The notes under the pieces are model-generated. The model did not search any database, was not told the origin of the DNA, and saw nothing but the letters and a program-made list of their open reading frames with translations. Positions 8,776 through 17,248 of a DNA stretch of 64,000 nucleotides are shown here, piece by piece. The translations under genes were made by a program, and so were the position numbers. Within the stretch, counting starts at the first letter, position 1. Each line of letters opens with the position of its first letter. The stretch is from Acidobacteriota bacterium (lineage in GTDB: Bacteria > Acidobacteriota > Terriglobia > Bryobacterales > Bryobacteraceae), in the NCBI GenBank assembly GCA_003223115.1, contig QHXW01000152.1, positions 62,001 to 126,000 on the forward strand. The letters run 5' to 3'.

Positions 8776-10512
8776 ATGAAGGTGTTGTCAATCGCGGTAT
8801 TTCTGGTGAGCTGCGTTCCGCTGCTGGATGCGCAACAGACTGCTGCGCCGGTCGGTCAGCCGCAGCCCACGGTAGCCGATCCGGCTTCCCAGCCCCCCAA
8901 GCCCGAAATCCGGCCGGAGGACCGTTGCTCCATCGAAGGCCGCGTCCTGAGCGCCGCGACCGGCGAGCCCCTCAGAAAGGCGCAAATCCAGGCAGCGCTC
9001 ATGAACTCGCGCAATAATGCGTCGAGCTATGCCACAATCAGCGACGCCGAGGGGCACTTCAGCATCACCAAACTCGAACCCGGCCAGTATCACATCTCGG
9101 TTTCACGTAACGGCTACACGAACACGTCATACGGGCAACGCAAAGCAAACGGACCCTCTACGCCCCTGTCTCTGTCGACTGGACAGAACGTCCGCGACGT
9201 GGTTTTTCGCCTCACGCCCAATGCTGTAATCTCCGGACGCGTCTTCGACGAAGATGGCGAACCCATGGAACGGGTGAATGTGCAAGTCAGGCTGTATCGA
9301 TACTTCCGGGGCGAGCGCCAGTTGATGCCGGCTGGAGGCGCCATGACTGACGATCTGGGCGAATATCGGATTTTCGGTCTCGCTGCCGGCCGTTATTTCC
9401 TCAGCGCCACCTACCGCAGCGGCTGGTTCAACCCGGCTCAGGACCGTTCTGCCCCTAAGCCCGAGGAGGAAGGCTATGCGCCTACATACTACCCCGGAAC
9501 CACGGATTCCGCCGGTGCCGCTCCCATTGAAGCCGCTGCCGGAACCCAACTCCGCGGCATAGATTTCACGCTCAAGAGAACCCGTGTCGTGCGCGTGCGT
9601 GGGCGCGTGGTCAACACCATCACCAACCGTGTGGCTCGAAACACAATGGTGGTGTTGAGGTCCAGAGGACTGATGGGCGGGTTCGGCGGTGAGCGCGGGA
9701 CACGCCTCGACAATCGGGGCGAGTTCGACATCCGCGGCGTGGCCCCCGGTGCGTACATTATTACTGCCATGTGGCGCGACGGTGAAAGCAACTACGATGC
9801 GCATCAGGCGCTGGACATCGGATCGACCGACGTCGAGAACGTGAGCCTCATCATCACCCCGGGCGTCCGGGTAAACGGCCGGGTCCGGTTCGAGGCCGGA
9901 ACGGACGCGAACCCCACTCAGGTTCACGTCACACTGATGTCAAGCAACGCTATCACGGGGAACATGGGGAGCAAAGGCGGCCAGCCGAAAAACGACGGGA
10001 GCTTTACTTTCGAGAATGTTTCACCCGACACCTACAACGTGAATGTATATGCGCCCCCCGGCCTGTACCTAAAATCCGTTCGCATGGGCGGCCAGGATGC
10101 GCTGGAATCGGGCCTGGACCTCTCAGCCGGCGCCGCGGATGCCATCGATGTTTTATTGAGTCCCAATGGCGGTGAGGTCGAGGGCGCTGTAACGAATTCG
10201 AAACAGCAGCCCGCCTCGGGCGCCGCCGTCGTGCTGATACCGGACTCCCACCGCGACCAGCGGCAATTCTACAAGAACAGCGCTACCGACCAGAACGGCC
10301 ATTTCAGTATCAAAGGTATCGCTCCAGGGAACTACAAGCTTTTCGCTTGGGAAGACATCGACCCCGGCGCCGCGGAAGATCCCGAATTCCTGAAACCGTA
10401 CGAGAATAAGGGCCAGGCGTTCAGCATTGAAGAAAAGAGCCGGCACAATGCCCAACTCGAATTGATTCCGGCGGAAGACACGGCCGATCACAAGCGCGCC
10501 GGAAATCAGTAG
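8776..10512 (+). CDS. Secreted carboxypeptidase-regulatory-like repeat protein A
   Basis: A 578-residue protein starting at ATG 8776, where a clear signal peptide begins (MKVLSIAVFLVSCVPLLDAQ). The frame is open further upstream but runs through the REP repeats. The mature part is a chain of beta-sandwich CarboxypepD_reg/Cna-B-like modules with recurring G-x-V-x(3)-[TN]G and G-x-[FY]-x(3)-[GV]-[LV]-xPGxY patterns, such as GHFSITKLEPGQYHISV and GEYRIFGLAAGRYFLS. Such proteins are expanded in Acidobacteria and are thought to be surface or periplasmic binding/scaffold proteins; no enzymatic motif is seen. A paralogue follows 9 bases downstream. Confidence 0.8.
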   Translation: MKVLSIAVFLVSCVPLLDAQQTAAPVGQPQPTVADPASQPPKPEIRPEDRCSIEGRVLSAATGEPLRKAQIQAALMNSRNNASSYATISDAEGHFSITKLEPGQYHISVSRNGYTNTSYGQRKANGPSTPLSLSTGQNVRDVVFRLTPNAVISGRVFDEDGEPMERVNVQVRLYRYFRGERQLMPAGGAMTDDLGEYRIFGLAAGRYFLSATYRSGWFNPAQDRSAPKPEEEGYAPTYYPGTTDSAGAAPIEAAAGTQLRGIDFTLKRTRVVRVRGRVVNTITNRVARNTMVVLRSRGLMGGFGGERGTRLDNRGEFDIRGVAPGAYIITAMWRDGESNYDAHQALDIGSTDVENVSLIITPGVRVNGRVRFEAGTDANPTQVHVTLMSSNAITGNMGSKGGQPKNDGSFTFENVSPDTYNVNVYAPPGLYLKSVRMGGQDALESGLDLSAGAADAIDVLLSPNGGEVEGAVTNSKQQPASGAAVVLIPDSHRDQRQFYKNSATDQNGHFSIKGIAPGNYKLFAWEDIDPGAAEDPEFLKPYENKGQAFSIEEKSRHNAQLELIPAEDTADHKRAGNQ

Positions 10513-10521
10513 GCTTATTTC

Positions 10522-12237
10522 ATGTTGCGCGAGTGTTGGATCTGCGCTCTGTTGTTCAGCATTTCGGCCGCGAGCCAGCAGCCGGCAGCCGCGCCTCAGC
10601 CAACCGCCGCGCCACAACCCAAGTCTTCGGTACGCATTCCAGAAAACTCCCGCCAGCAGGAGATGGGCAGTATCGAGGGCCGCGTGGTCGGCGCCGCCGG
10701 AGAGGCTTTGAAGCGCGTCGATCTGATACTCTCGCGGATCGATTCGACAGAATACACGAGGTACAGCACTACGAGTGACGGGAACGGACATTTTGTGCTG
10801 GTGAATCTCGATCCCGGCAAGTACCATTTGAGCGGCCGCCGCCGCGGGTACGTGCATATGACATACGGGGCAAAACATCCGGGCAGGCCCGGGACCACTC
10901 TTGCGCTCGATCCCGGTCAGCATCTTTCAGCCATAGTATTTCGTCTGTTTCCGCAATCCGTCATAACCGGCCGCGTGCTCGATCAGGATGGTGACCCCGT
11001 CGCATATGCCGGCGTACAACTTCAGAATTACCAGTACGAACGCGGGCAGCGTCGATTGACGGAGACGGCAGGAGAAACTACCAACGATCAGGGCGAGTTC
11101 AGATTATTTGGACTGGCGCCGGGCCGGTATTATCTGAGTGTTTCCTGGAACCAGATGATGGGCATGTCCAGCACCTTGGAACAGGCAGCCAGCGCGGATG
11201 CCGCGGGCGCGATCAGTTACACACGCACCTACTACCCAGCGGCAACGAATGCGTCCGGCGCGCAGCCGATCGATCTGCAGCCCGGTTCCCAGATTCGGGG
11301 CCTGGAAATGATGCTTCTCAAAACCCGAACGTTCGCCGTGCGAGGTCGAGTGATCAGCAGCAAAGCGGATCCGGCTGATCGTCCCGCCGAGATTTATCTG
11401 GTTTCTCGCGATGTCTCACGCAATTTCTTTCAGGATTCCAACCGCTCGACAGACTCTCTGGGTAACTTCGAATTCCGTGGCATCACGCCGGGGTCTTACG
11501 TACTCGTAGCCCAGCGCTGGGGAAATCCAGCCTGGGGCGGGCGCGCGACTCTCGACGTGGGCAGCGCCAATGTCGAGAATGTCGTCATACCCATCTCACC
11601 CAGCGCAGAGATGAGAGGACGTCTCAGCCTGGAAGGTCAAACAGACCCGAATCTGTCGGAGATTCGCGTGTGGTTGGAGCCGGAGAGCAGTGGTTATGCA
11701 GCCGGGGCTGTGGGCAGCGTCAAAGACGACGGCAGTCTCGTTTTGTCGAACGTCGTTCCGAATGAGTATCGACTGGGCATTTTTGGAATGCCGGATTACT
11801 CCTACATCAAGGCCATACGTCTGAGCGGCCGCAATGTTCTCGATTCCACAATTGACTTCACTGGCGGCGTTGCTGGAAATCTCGACATTGTGCTGGGCGC
11901 CGATGCCGGTCAGGCCGAAGGCCTGGTCTTTGATGCAGTAGACCAACCCGTGAGTGGTGCGATCGTCGCGCTGGTGCCGGACACCGCGCATCGCGGCACA
12001 CGGGGGCGTTATAAGAGTGCGACGACGGACCAGTACGGCAGGTTCGACCTAAAAGGAATTGCTCCCGGCGATTACAAACTGTTCGCGTGGGAGGATATCG
12101 AGGACGGGGCCTACGAAGATTCGGAATTCCTGAAGCGCTTCGAGGAGCGTGGCGAGCCCGCCAGCATTCGTGAACGTAGCCATACCAGCTATCAGCTCAA
12201 GCTCATTCCCGCCGACGATAAACGCAAGCCAGAATAA
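10522..12237 (+). CDS. Secreted carboxypeptidase-regulatory-like repeat protein B
   Basis: A 571-residue paralogue of the preceding gene product with the same module order. It has a signal peptide (MLRECWICALLFSISAASQQ), a Pro/Ala/Gln-rich linker, and repeated beta-sandwich modules ending in blocks such as GHFVLVNLDPGKYHLSG and GEFRLFGLAPGRYYLSV. The C-terminal block GIAPGDYKLFAWEDIE is nearly the same as GIAPGNYKLFAWEDID in the upstream copy. The 9-base spacing suggests one transcript arising from a tandem duplication. The function is unknown; a binding or structural role outside the inner membrane is inferred. Confidence 0.8.
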   Translation: MLRECWICALLFSISAASQQPAAAPQPTAAPQPKSSVRIPENSRQQEMGSIEGRVVGAAGEALKRVDLILSRIDSTEYTRYSTTSDGNGHFVLVNLDPGKYHLSGRRRGYVHMTYGAKHPGRPGTTLALDPGQHLSAIVFRLFPQSVITGRVLDQDGDPVAYAGVQLQNYQYERGQRRLTETAGETTNDQGEFRLFGLAPGRYYLSVSWNQMMGMSSTLEQAASADAAGAISYTRTYYPAATNASGAQPIDLQPGSQIRGLEMMLLKTRTFAVRGRVISSKADPADRPAEIYLVSRDVSRNFFQDSNRSTDSLGNFEFRGITPGSYVLVAQRWGNPAWGGRATLDVGSANVENVVIPISPSAEMRGRLSLEGQTDPNLSEIRVWLEPESSGYAAGAVGSVKDDGSLVLSNVVPNEYRLGIFGMPDYSYIKAIRLSGRNVLDSTIDFTGGVAGNLDIVLGADAGQAEGLVFDAVDQPVSGAIVALVPDTAHRGTRGRYKSATTDQYGRFDLKGIAPGDYKLFAWEDIEDGAYEDSEFLKRFEERGEPASIRERSHTSYQLKLIPADDKRKPE

Positions 12238-12264
12238 TTGTGGCGCAAGGCCGTGCGGCTTCTT

Positions 12265-12311
12265 GTGGGACCGGCGCCTGCCCGCGCTGTATCCGGGCTT
12301 TCGCCTTCCCC
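12265..12311. repeat. Dispersed intergenic repeat, copy A
   Basis: Contains the core GTATCCGGGCTTTCGCC (12289-12305) preceded by a GTGGGACCGGCG-type segment. The same arrangement recurs at 17166-17230 and 41211-41260, and parts recur at 29331 and 35091. Confidence 0.6.
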
Positions 12312-12343
12312 GATGTACAATTTCACTTCCTATGCCCATCCTG

Positions 12344-13544
12344 ATGAAACCGTCCCTTCTGCTCTTGATCGCCGCCCCGCTGCTCCTCGCCCAACCGCGC
12401 TCCATCAGCGATGCCGAGGTCATGAAAGTCCACCGCTCCGCCCTCTTGATTCGCACAACGATGTCACCAGCAAAACTGTCGCGGGTTTTGACATCGGCAA
12501 GCGCTCAACCCAAGGCCATACCGATCTCGCGCGGCTGCGAGAGGACGGTGTGGGTGGCGTTTTCTTCGCAGTGTACGTAGGTGCGAATTTCGTTAAGGCC
12601 AATCAGTCCGCCCACCGCGCACTCGAGATGATCGACACGGTGCGGCGCGATATCGCCGGCCGCTATCCGGAGGACTTCGCGCTCCGAGCCTCGGCTGCCG
12701 GCGTGTGGCAGCGCACAAGCAAGGCCGGATCGCGGCGCTGATGGGAATCGAGGGCGGCCACGCCATCGAAGATAGCTTGGGCCTGCTGCGTGATTTTTAC
12801 GAGCTGGGAGTGCGCTACATGACGCTCACTCATGTCAACACCAATAACTGGGCGGGCTCGTCCGGCGACATCGACTGTGCGGACATCAAACACCACAACG
12901 GCCTCACCGAATTCGGCCGCGACGTCGTCCGCGAAATGAACCAGTTGGGCATGCTCGTGGATGCCTCGCACGTCTCCGACAAGACATTCTGGGATGCGAG
13001 CTTGATACCAGCAGCGCCCCAGTGTGCGCTTCGCACTCCTCCTGCCGCGCACTCTCCAGCATTCCGCGCAACATGACTGATGAGATGATCCTCGCCATGG
13101 CGAAAAAGGGCGGCGTCATCCAGATCAACTTCGGCTGTGAGATTCTTTCGCACAAATCGGCCGACGCCTCGAAGCGCCTGAACTTCACGGCCCGCTATTC
13201 GCGCTATTCAGGAAAAATATAAGAGCAATCCTGAAAAGGAGCACGCCGCAATCCAGGCTCTGGCAAAGGAGGAGGGCTCGAAAATTCCACCGGCTACTCT
13301 CAGCGATGTGGTTGCCCACATTGACCACGTAGTGAAAATCGCCGGTATTGAAGCGGTGGGTATCGGCAGCGATTTCGATGGTGTGACCTGCGTCCCCGTC
13401 GGCCTCGAGGACGTCTCCAAATTTCTCAACCTCACGCGTGCTCTGCTCGAAAAGGGCTATTCGGCGGTGGACATTCGGAAAATTTACGGCGGTAATACCC
13501 TCCGCGTCATGGCAGACGTGGAAAAAACGGCGCATGGAATGTAA
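12344..13544 (+). pseudogene. Membrane dipeptidase (peptidase M19), four frameshifts
   Basis: The sequence encodes a renal-dipeptidase-like zinc peptidase in pieces. It opens with a signal peptide (MKPSLLLLIAAPLLLAQ) and continues through DSHNDVTSKTVAGFD (metal-binding H-x-D), ALMGIEGGHAIEDSLG (metal Glu), VRYMTLTHVN, LVDASHVSDKTFWD, CASHSSCRAL, AKKGGVIQINF and IGSDFDGV. The pieces lie in different frames, with shifts near 12447, 12695, 12998 and 13200. The lesions look like a 4-base loss, a 1-base loss, a 2-base gain and a short duplication, not only homopolymer slips. All catalytic motifs survive, so decay is recent, or some lesions are assembly errors. It lies directly upstream of the egtD operon. 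Confidence 0.8.
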
Positions 13545-13627
13545 CCTGCCGCGGCGCCTGGTATCACCTGACACGAAACCTCTGTGCGCGTTTCTGCGCC
13601 GAACTGTTACACTGAAACCTCCCGAAA

Positions 13628-14599
13628 ATGTTTGCACAGAGCCTCGATCTTGGCCCCCGCTCCGAATTCATCCGCGACGTCCGTAAAGGGCTGGGCGACA
13701 CGCGCCAAAAACAGCTCCCTTGCACCTATCTTTACGATGAGATCGGCGCGGCTTTGTTTGAAGCCATCACGCTTCTTCCCGAGTACGGGCTGACCCGTGC
13801 GGATGCACGCCTTCTCGAAAACCATGCCTCGGAATTGGCCAGGTGCCTGCCGGATGCTATCGTGGTCGCCGAACTCGGAAGCGGTTCAGGCAGGAAAACG
13901 CGCTGGGTGCTGGAAGCTCTGGCGAAACGCCGCCCGCTGGACTACTTCCCCATAGACATCTCGCACTCGGCGCTGGTGAAGTGCCGGGGCGAACTCGGAC
14001 GCCTCGAGCGGGTCCGCATGACCGAACTCGAACTGTCCTACCTGGACGGTCTTCGCGAAGTGATGGGACGGCGCAAGCGCGGCCAGCGGCTCCTGCTTTT
14101 GTTCCTGGGCAGCACCATTGGGAACTTCGAGCACGCCGAGGCACACGAGTTTCTGAAAGCCATCCGTGCCCATCTCGCGCCGGGCGATGCGCTGCTGTTG
14201 GGAACGGATCTGGTCAAACCTGTTCCCCAATTGCTGGCGGCTTACAATGATCCCACCGGTGTCACGGCCGCCTTCAACTTGAACCTGTTGGCCCGGATCA
14301 ATCACGACCTCGGGGGCGAATTCGTGCTCACCAATTTCGAGCATGAGGCCGTCTACAACCCCGCCGAGCGCCGCATTGAAATGTATCTTCGCTCCACATC
14401 CAGACAGCGGGCGCGCATTCGTGAAGCGGGCATGACGATCACGTTGAAATCCGGCGAGACCATCTGGACCGAGTCCTCCCACAAGTACCAGCTGCAAGAT
14501 GTGCGCGAACTCTCCGAACGCACTGGGTTCCGCCTGGAAGCACAATGGGTGGACGAAGAGTGGCCCTTCGCCGAGACCCTGCTCCTCGCCGGCTCATGA
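13628..14599 (+). CDS. egtD: EgtD-type L-histidine N-alpha-methyltransferase
   Basis: A 323-residue SAM-dependent methyltransferase of the EgtD family, which trimethylates histidine to hercynine, the first step of ergothioneine synthesis. The SAM motif is VVAELGSGSGRK. Residues that contact histidine in mycobacterial EgtD are all matched: Y53 in LPEYG, N166 in LGSTIGNF, Y206 in AAYNDPTGV, E282 and S284 in WTESSHKY. Length equals the family norm. Its stop overlaps the ABC ATPase start by four bases (ATGA), tying it to an importer. No egtB sulfoxide synthase gene is in the window, so ergothioneine as end product is inference; a hercynine-only route or another betaine is possible. Confidence 0.85.
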   Translation: MFAQSLDLGPRSEFIRDVRKGLGDTRQKQLPCTYLYDEIGAALFEAITLLPEYGLTRADARLLENHASELARCLPDAIVVAELGSGSGRKTRWVLEALAKRRPLDYFPIDISHSALVKCRGELGRLERVRMTELELSYLDGLREVMGRRKRGQRLLLLFLGSTIGNFEHAEAHEFLKAIRAHLAPGDALLLGTDLVKPVPQLLAAYNDPTGVTAAFNLNLLARINHDLGGEFVLTNFEHEAVYNPAERRIEMYLRSTSRQRARIREAGMTITLKSGETIWTESSHKYQLQDVRELSERTGFRLEAQWVDEEWPFAETLLLAGS

Positions 14600-15375
14600 G
14601 TGCCATTGTGGAGTTTCGCGGTGTCGGCTATAGCGTGCCGCGTACCGAAGGCTCGACCAGCGTTCTTCGCGACCTCAGTTTCACGGTCAATTCCGGCGAG
14701 ACTCTGGTCTTATTAGGGCGCAGCGGATCGGGAAAGACCACGGCGCTCAAGATGGTCAATCGCCTGCTCGCGCCCACTTCGGGTGAAGTCTTAGTCGAGG
14801 GCACATCCACAGCCGCCTGGGATCCCATTCACCTGCGCCGCCGGATCGGTTACGTCATCCAGGAAACGGGCCTGTTTCCGCATTTCACCGTAGCGGAGAA
14901 CATCGGGCTGGTTCCAAAGCTCGAAGGCTGGGACTCTGTCCGCATCAGCGCACGAGTCCGTGAACTGCTTGAAAGAATCGATCTCGCTCCTGATGAGTTC
15001 GCCCACCGCTATCCTCGCGAGCTCTCGGGGGGCCAGCGCCAGCGTGTGGGGGTGGCGCGCGCTCTGGCGGCGGACCCACCGGTGCTGCTATTTGATGAAC
15101 CCTTTGGCGCGCTCGATCCCGTCACCCGAGTGGATTTGCAGCGCCAGTTCCTTGCACTGCGGCGCACGTTTCAGAAAACTTCGATTTTCGTGACGCACGA
15201 TGTTCGCGAGGCTCTGATGCTGGCGAACCGTGTCGGTCTGATGCGCGGCGGACGATTGGAGATGCTGGCGTCGCCCGAGGAATTTCTCGAGGCCCGTGGC
15301 GATGAAGCCCGCGCCTTCCTTGCGTGTCTCGACTGGAAGCTCGAGAATCATGACAACACGGAGCCTGATGCCTAG
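14596..15375 (+). CDS. ABC importer ATPase, OpuCA/EgtV-like
   Basis: A 259-residue ATPase of the osmoprotectant (quaternary amine) uptake class. Walker A is GRSGSGKTT (residues 41-49), the Q-loop is YVIQETGLFPH, the ABC signature is LSGGQRQRVGVARAL, Walker B is VLLFDEPFGALD and the switch His is in IFVTHDVREA. It lacks the C-terminal CBS domains of many ProV/OpuCA proteins. ATG 14596 is chosen because it overlaps the egtD stop and starts just before the family's N-terminal strand. It powers the permease and binding protein that follow. The substrate is probably a betaine; the egtD linkage suggests ergothioneine, hercynine or histidine betaine relatives. Confidence 0.85.
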   Translation: MSAIVEFRGVGYSVPRTEGSTSVLRDLSFTVNSGETLVLLGRSGSGKTTALKMVNRLLAPTSGEVLVEGTSTAAWDPIHLRRRIGYVIQETGLFPHFTVAENIGLVPKLEGWDSVRISARVRELLERIDLAPDEFAHRYPRELSGGQRQRVGVARALAADPPVLLFDEPFGALDPVTRVDLQRQFLALRRTFQKTSIFVTHDVREALMLANRVGLMRGGRLEMLASPEEFLEARGDEARAFLACLDWKLENHDNTEPDA

Positions 15376-15982
15376 CCTCGCCAGTGAAATCGCCTGGTTG
15401 ACCGCGGAGCATCTCGAACTGGTGCTGATCGCGATGTTGATTGCCATCGGCATCTCCATTCCCACGGGAGTCTGGCTCACCCGCCGTGTATCGCTGAGCC
15501 GCTGGGTGGTCGGTTTCGCAAATATTTTGCAGACCATCCCCAGCCTCGCGCTGTTCGGGTTTCTCATCCCGGTGCCTTTCATCGGCGGTATCGGCAAGCG
15601 CACGGCCATCGTCGCGCTGGTGCTTTATGCTCTGCTCCCGATTCTGCGGAACACTCTGGCAGGTATCCTGGGTGTTGACCCGGCTGTGCGCGAATCCGCC
15701 ATCGCCATGGGCATGACTGGCGGTCAGGTTTTGTGGCAGGTAGAAATGCCGCTCGCGGCGCGCACTATTTTGGCAGGTGTTCGCGTGGCCACCATCACCA
15801 CCATCGGCACCGCCACCATCGCTGCGGCAATCGGCGGCGGCGGGCTGGGCGTATTTATATTCCGTGGCATCGCCTCGGTGGATTCCACGCAGATTCTGGC
15901 CGGTGCGATTCCGGCTGCGCTGATTGCCTTGATCGCAGACGAAGGGTTGGGATGGGTCGAACGAAAGCTTTCGCCGGTCTGA
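15350..15982 (+). CDS. ABC importer permease, OpuCB/EgtU permease-like
   Basis: A binding-protein-dependent permease of about 210 residues with five or six hydrophobic helices. The family's conserved segments are GISIPTGVWLTRR, QTIPSLALFGFLIPV, the coupling-helix region ESAIAMGMTGGQVLWQVEMP and TIGTATIAAAIGGGGLGVFIFRG. ATG 15350 overlaps the ATPase gene by 26 bases. A second ATG at 15368, with GGAG four bases ahead, is an equally good start. It forms the membrane channel with the ATPase upstream and the lipoprotein downstream. Confidence 0.85.
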   Translation: MTTRSLMPSLASEIAWLTAEHLELVLIAMLIAIGISIPTGVWLTRRVSLSRWVVGFANILQTIPSLALFGFLIPVPFIGGIGKRTAIVALVLYALLPILRNTLAGILGVDPAVRESAIAMGMTGGQVLWQVEMPLAARTILAGVRVATITTIGTATIAAAIGGGGLGVFIFRGIASVDSTQILAGAIPAALIALIADEGLGWVERKLSPV

Positions 15983-16821
15983 TCGCCGCTCTCATCGCCT
16001 GCGGGTGCTCGAGCTCGCGGCCGCTGATTGTCGGCTCAAAAAATTTCACCGAACAACTCGTGCTGGGCGAGATCGTGGCGCAGCAGCTCGAACGCCGCTT
16101 GGGGAAGAAGGTCGAGCGGAAGCTGGATCTTGGCGGCACCCTGCTGGCCCAGCAGGCGCTGACCAGCGGCCAGATCGACGTTTATCCCGAATACACTGGC
16201 ACGGCGCTTGCAGCGATTCTCAAGCTGCCGCCGCTGCCAGTCGCCTCACGTGTCCTCGGGAAAGTGCGCTCCGAATACCAACGCCGTTGGAATCTCTTAT
16301 GGCTCGATCCGTTCGGCTTCAACAATTCGTTCGCCATGGTCGTCCGCGGCGATGACGCCCGCCGGGGCAATTTGCGCACGCTCAGCCAGGCAGCGCGTTA
16401 CAAAACGGACTGGGTCATAGGATTCGGTTACGAGTTTCTCCAGCGTCCCGACGGATTTGCGGGCCTCGTGAAAACTTACGGCCTGCAGGTCAAGGGTTCT
16501 CCCAAGACCATGGATCTGGGGTTGCTCTATCAGGCCCTCGGGCAGCGCAAAGTCGATATGGTGGCCGCCAACGCCACCGACGGCATGCTCTCTGCGTTGG
16601 ACGTGCGTGTGCTCCAGGACAACAAGCACTACTTTCCACCGTACCAGGCCGCGCCGGTTGTGCGAGTTGATTCGCTTGCCGCACACCCGGGCATGCGCCA
16701 GGCTCTCGACGAGCTGGCCGGCAAGCTCAACAATGAAACCATGCAGAAGTTAAATTATCAGTTGGATGGGAAACACCGCCCAGTGGCGGCGATTGCGCGC
16801 GATTTTCTCGCCGGGTTCTAA
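15952..16821 (+). CDS. ABC importer substrate-binding lipoprotein, OpuCC/EgtU-like
   Basis: A 289-residue periplasmic binding lipoprotein. ATG 15952 overlaps the permease gene by 31 bases and gives a short signal sequence with lipobox LIAC before GCSSS. The mature domain starts LIVGSKNFTEQLVLGEIVAQ, typical of the glycine-betaine/choline-binding OpuAC family, and carries DVYPEYTGTA and ANATDGMLSALD, the second-lobe ligand region. In Gram-positive EgtU this domain is fused to the permease; here it is separate. The family is sure; the ligand is unknown and is the key question for this operon. Confidence 0.85.
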   Translation: MGRTKAFAGLIAALIACGCSSSRPLIVGSKNFTEQLVLGEIVAQQLERRLGKKVERKLDLGGTLLAQQALTSGQIDVYPEYTGTALAAILKLPPLPVASRVLGKVRSEYQRRWNLLWLDPFGFNNSFAMVVRGDDARRGNLRTLSQAARYKTDWVIGFGYEFLQRPDGFAGLVKTYGLQVKGSPKTMDLGLLYQALGQRKVDMVAANATDGMLSALDVRVLQDNKHYFPPYQAAPVVRVDSLAAHPGMRQALDELAGKLNNETMQKLNYQLDGKHRPVAAIARDFLAGF

Positions 16822-16839
16822 GACGGATCGATTCCGCCG

Positions 16840-17142
16840 TCAGTCCAGGTCGATATCGCGCTTGGGCGGCGTCTTGTCGGGATTTTCTTTGGCTTGCCGC
16901 AGAAGTTCGTCGAACTTGGTGTTCAACACTTGGCCACGTGACTTTTCGGCCTCGAACTGTTTGCGGAACACCTCGTCGCGGCGGCCCGCTTCGCCCTTCA
17001 ATTTCTGCACCGCGGCGGCCAGATCTTCGATGGGAGGCGGCTTCTCATGCACCTTGTGCGAGATGATTGCGCGCGTCTCCGGATCGATCTTCAATGCCGT
17101 CTGGCAGCAAGGGCATTCAACCTCGAACAAGCCTTTCGCCAT
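16840..17142 (-). CDS. Small zinc-ribbon, coiled-coil protein of unknown function
   Basis: A 100-residue protein with an N-terminal CPCC metal-binding knuckle (VECPCCQTALKID, residues 9-21), then a helical, charged segment rich in Lys/Glu/Arg (about 40-80) and an acidic tail ending DIDLD. Only one Cys pair is present, so a second half-site would have to come from a partner or dimer. The gene converges with the binding-protein gene, 18 bases away. It is probably real because the codon use and acidic/basic pattern are protein-like and ATG is preceded by a plausible ribosome site. No function is assigned. Confidence 0.65.
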   Translation of the reverse strand: MAKGLFEVECPCCQTALKIDPETRAIISHKVHEKPPPIEDLAAAVQKLKGEAGRRDEVFRKQFEAEKSRGQVLNTKFDELLRQAKENPDKTPPKRDIDLD

Positions 17143-17165
17143 AAAGCCATCCTAGCTCATTCTCA

Positions 17166-17230
17166 CCAGTGGAATAGGCGTCGGCCCGAGGTGTATCCAG
17201 GCTTTCGCCTGTCGGTGGTCTTCGCCGGTG
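17166..17230. repeat. Dispersed intergenic repeat, copy B
   Basis: Reads GTGGAATAGGCGTCGG followed by the core GTATCCAGGCTTTCGCC (17193-17209), between the zinc-ribbon gene and the end of the efflux-adaptor gene. It joins both halves of the repeat family in one copy. Confidence 0.6.
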
Positions 17231-17248
17231 GGGAAATCGCTTGCACTT

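Noticed and set aside
12344-13544. Several separate small genes across the dipeptidase region
   Set aside because: The pieces join into one M19 dipeptidase in family order; separate genes would not share one fold.
13628-16821. Naming the transporter EgtUV
   Set aside because: The ligand cannot be told from sequence by eye and EgtU is a fused permease-binding protein, whereas these are separate.
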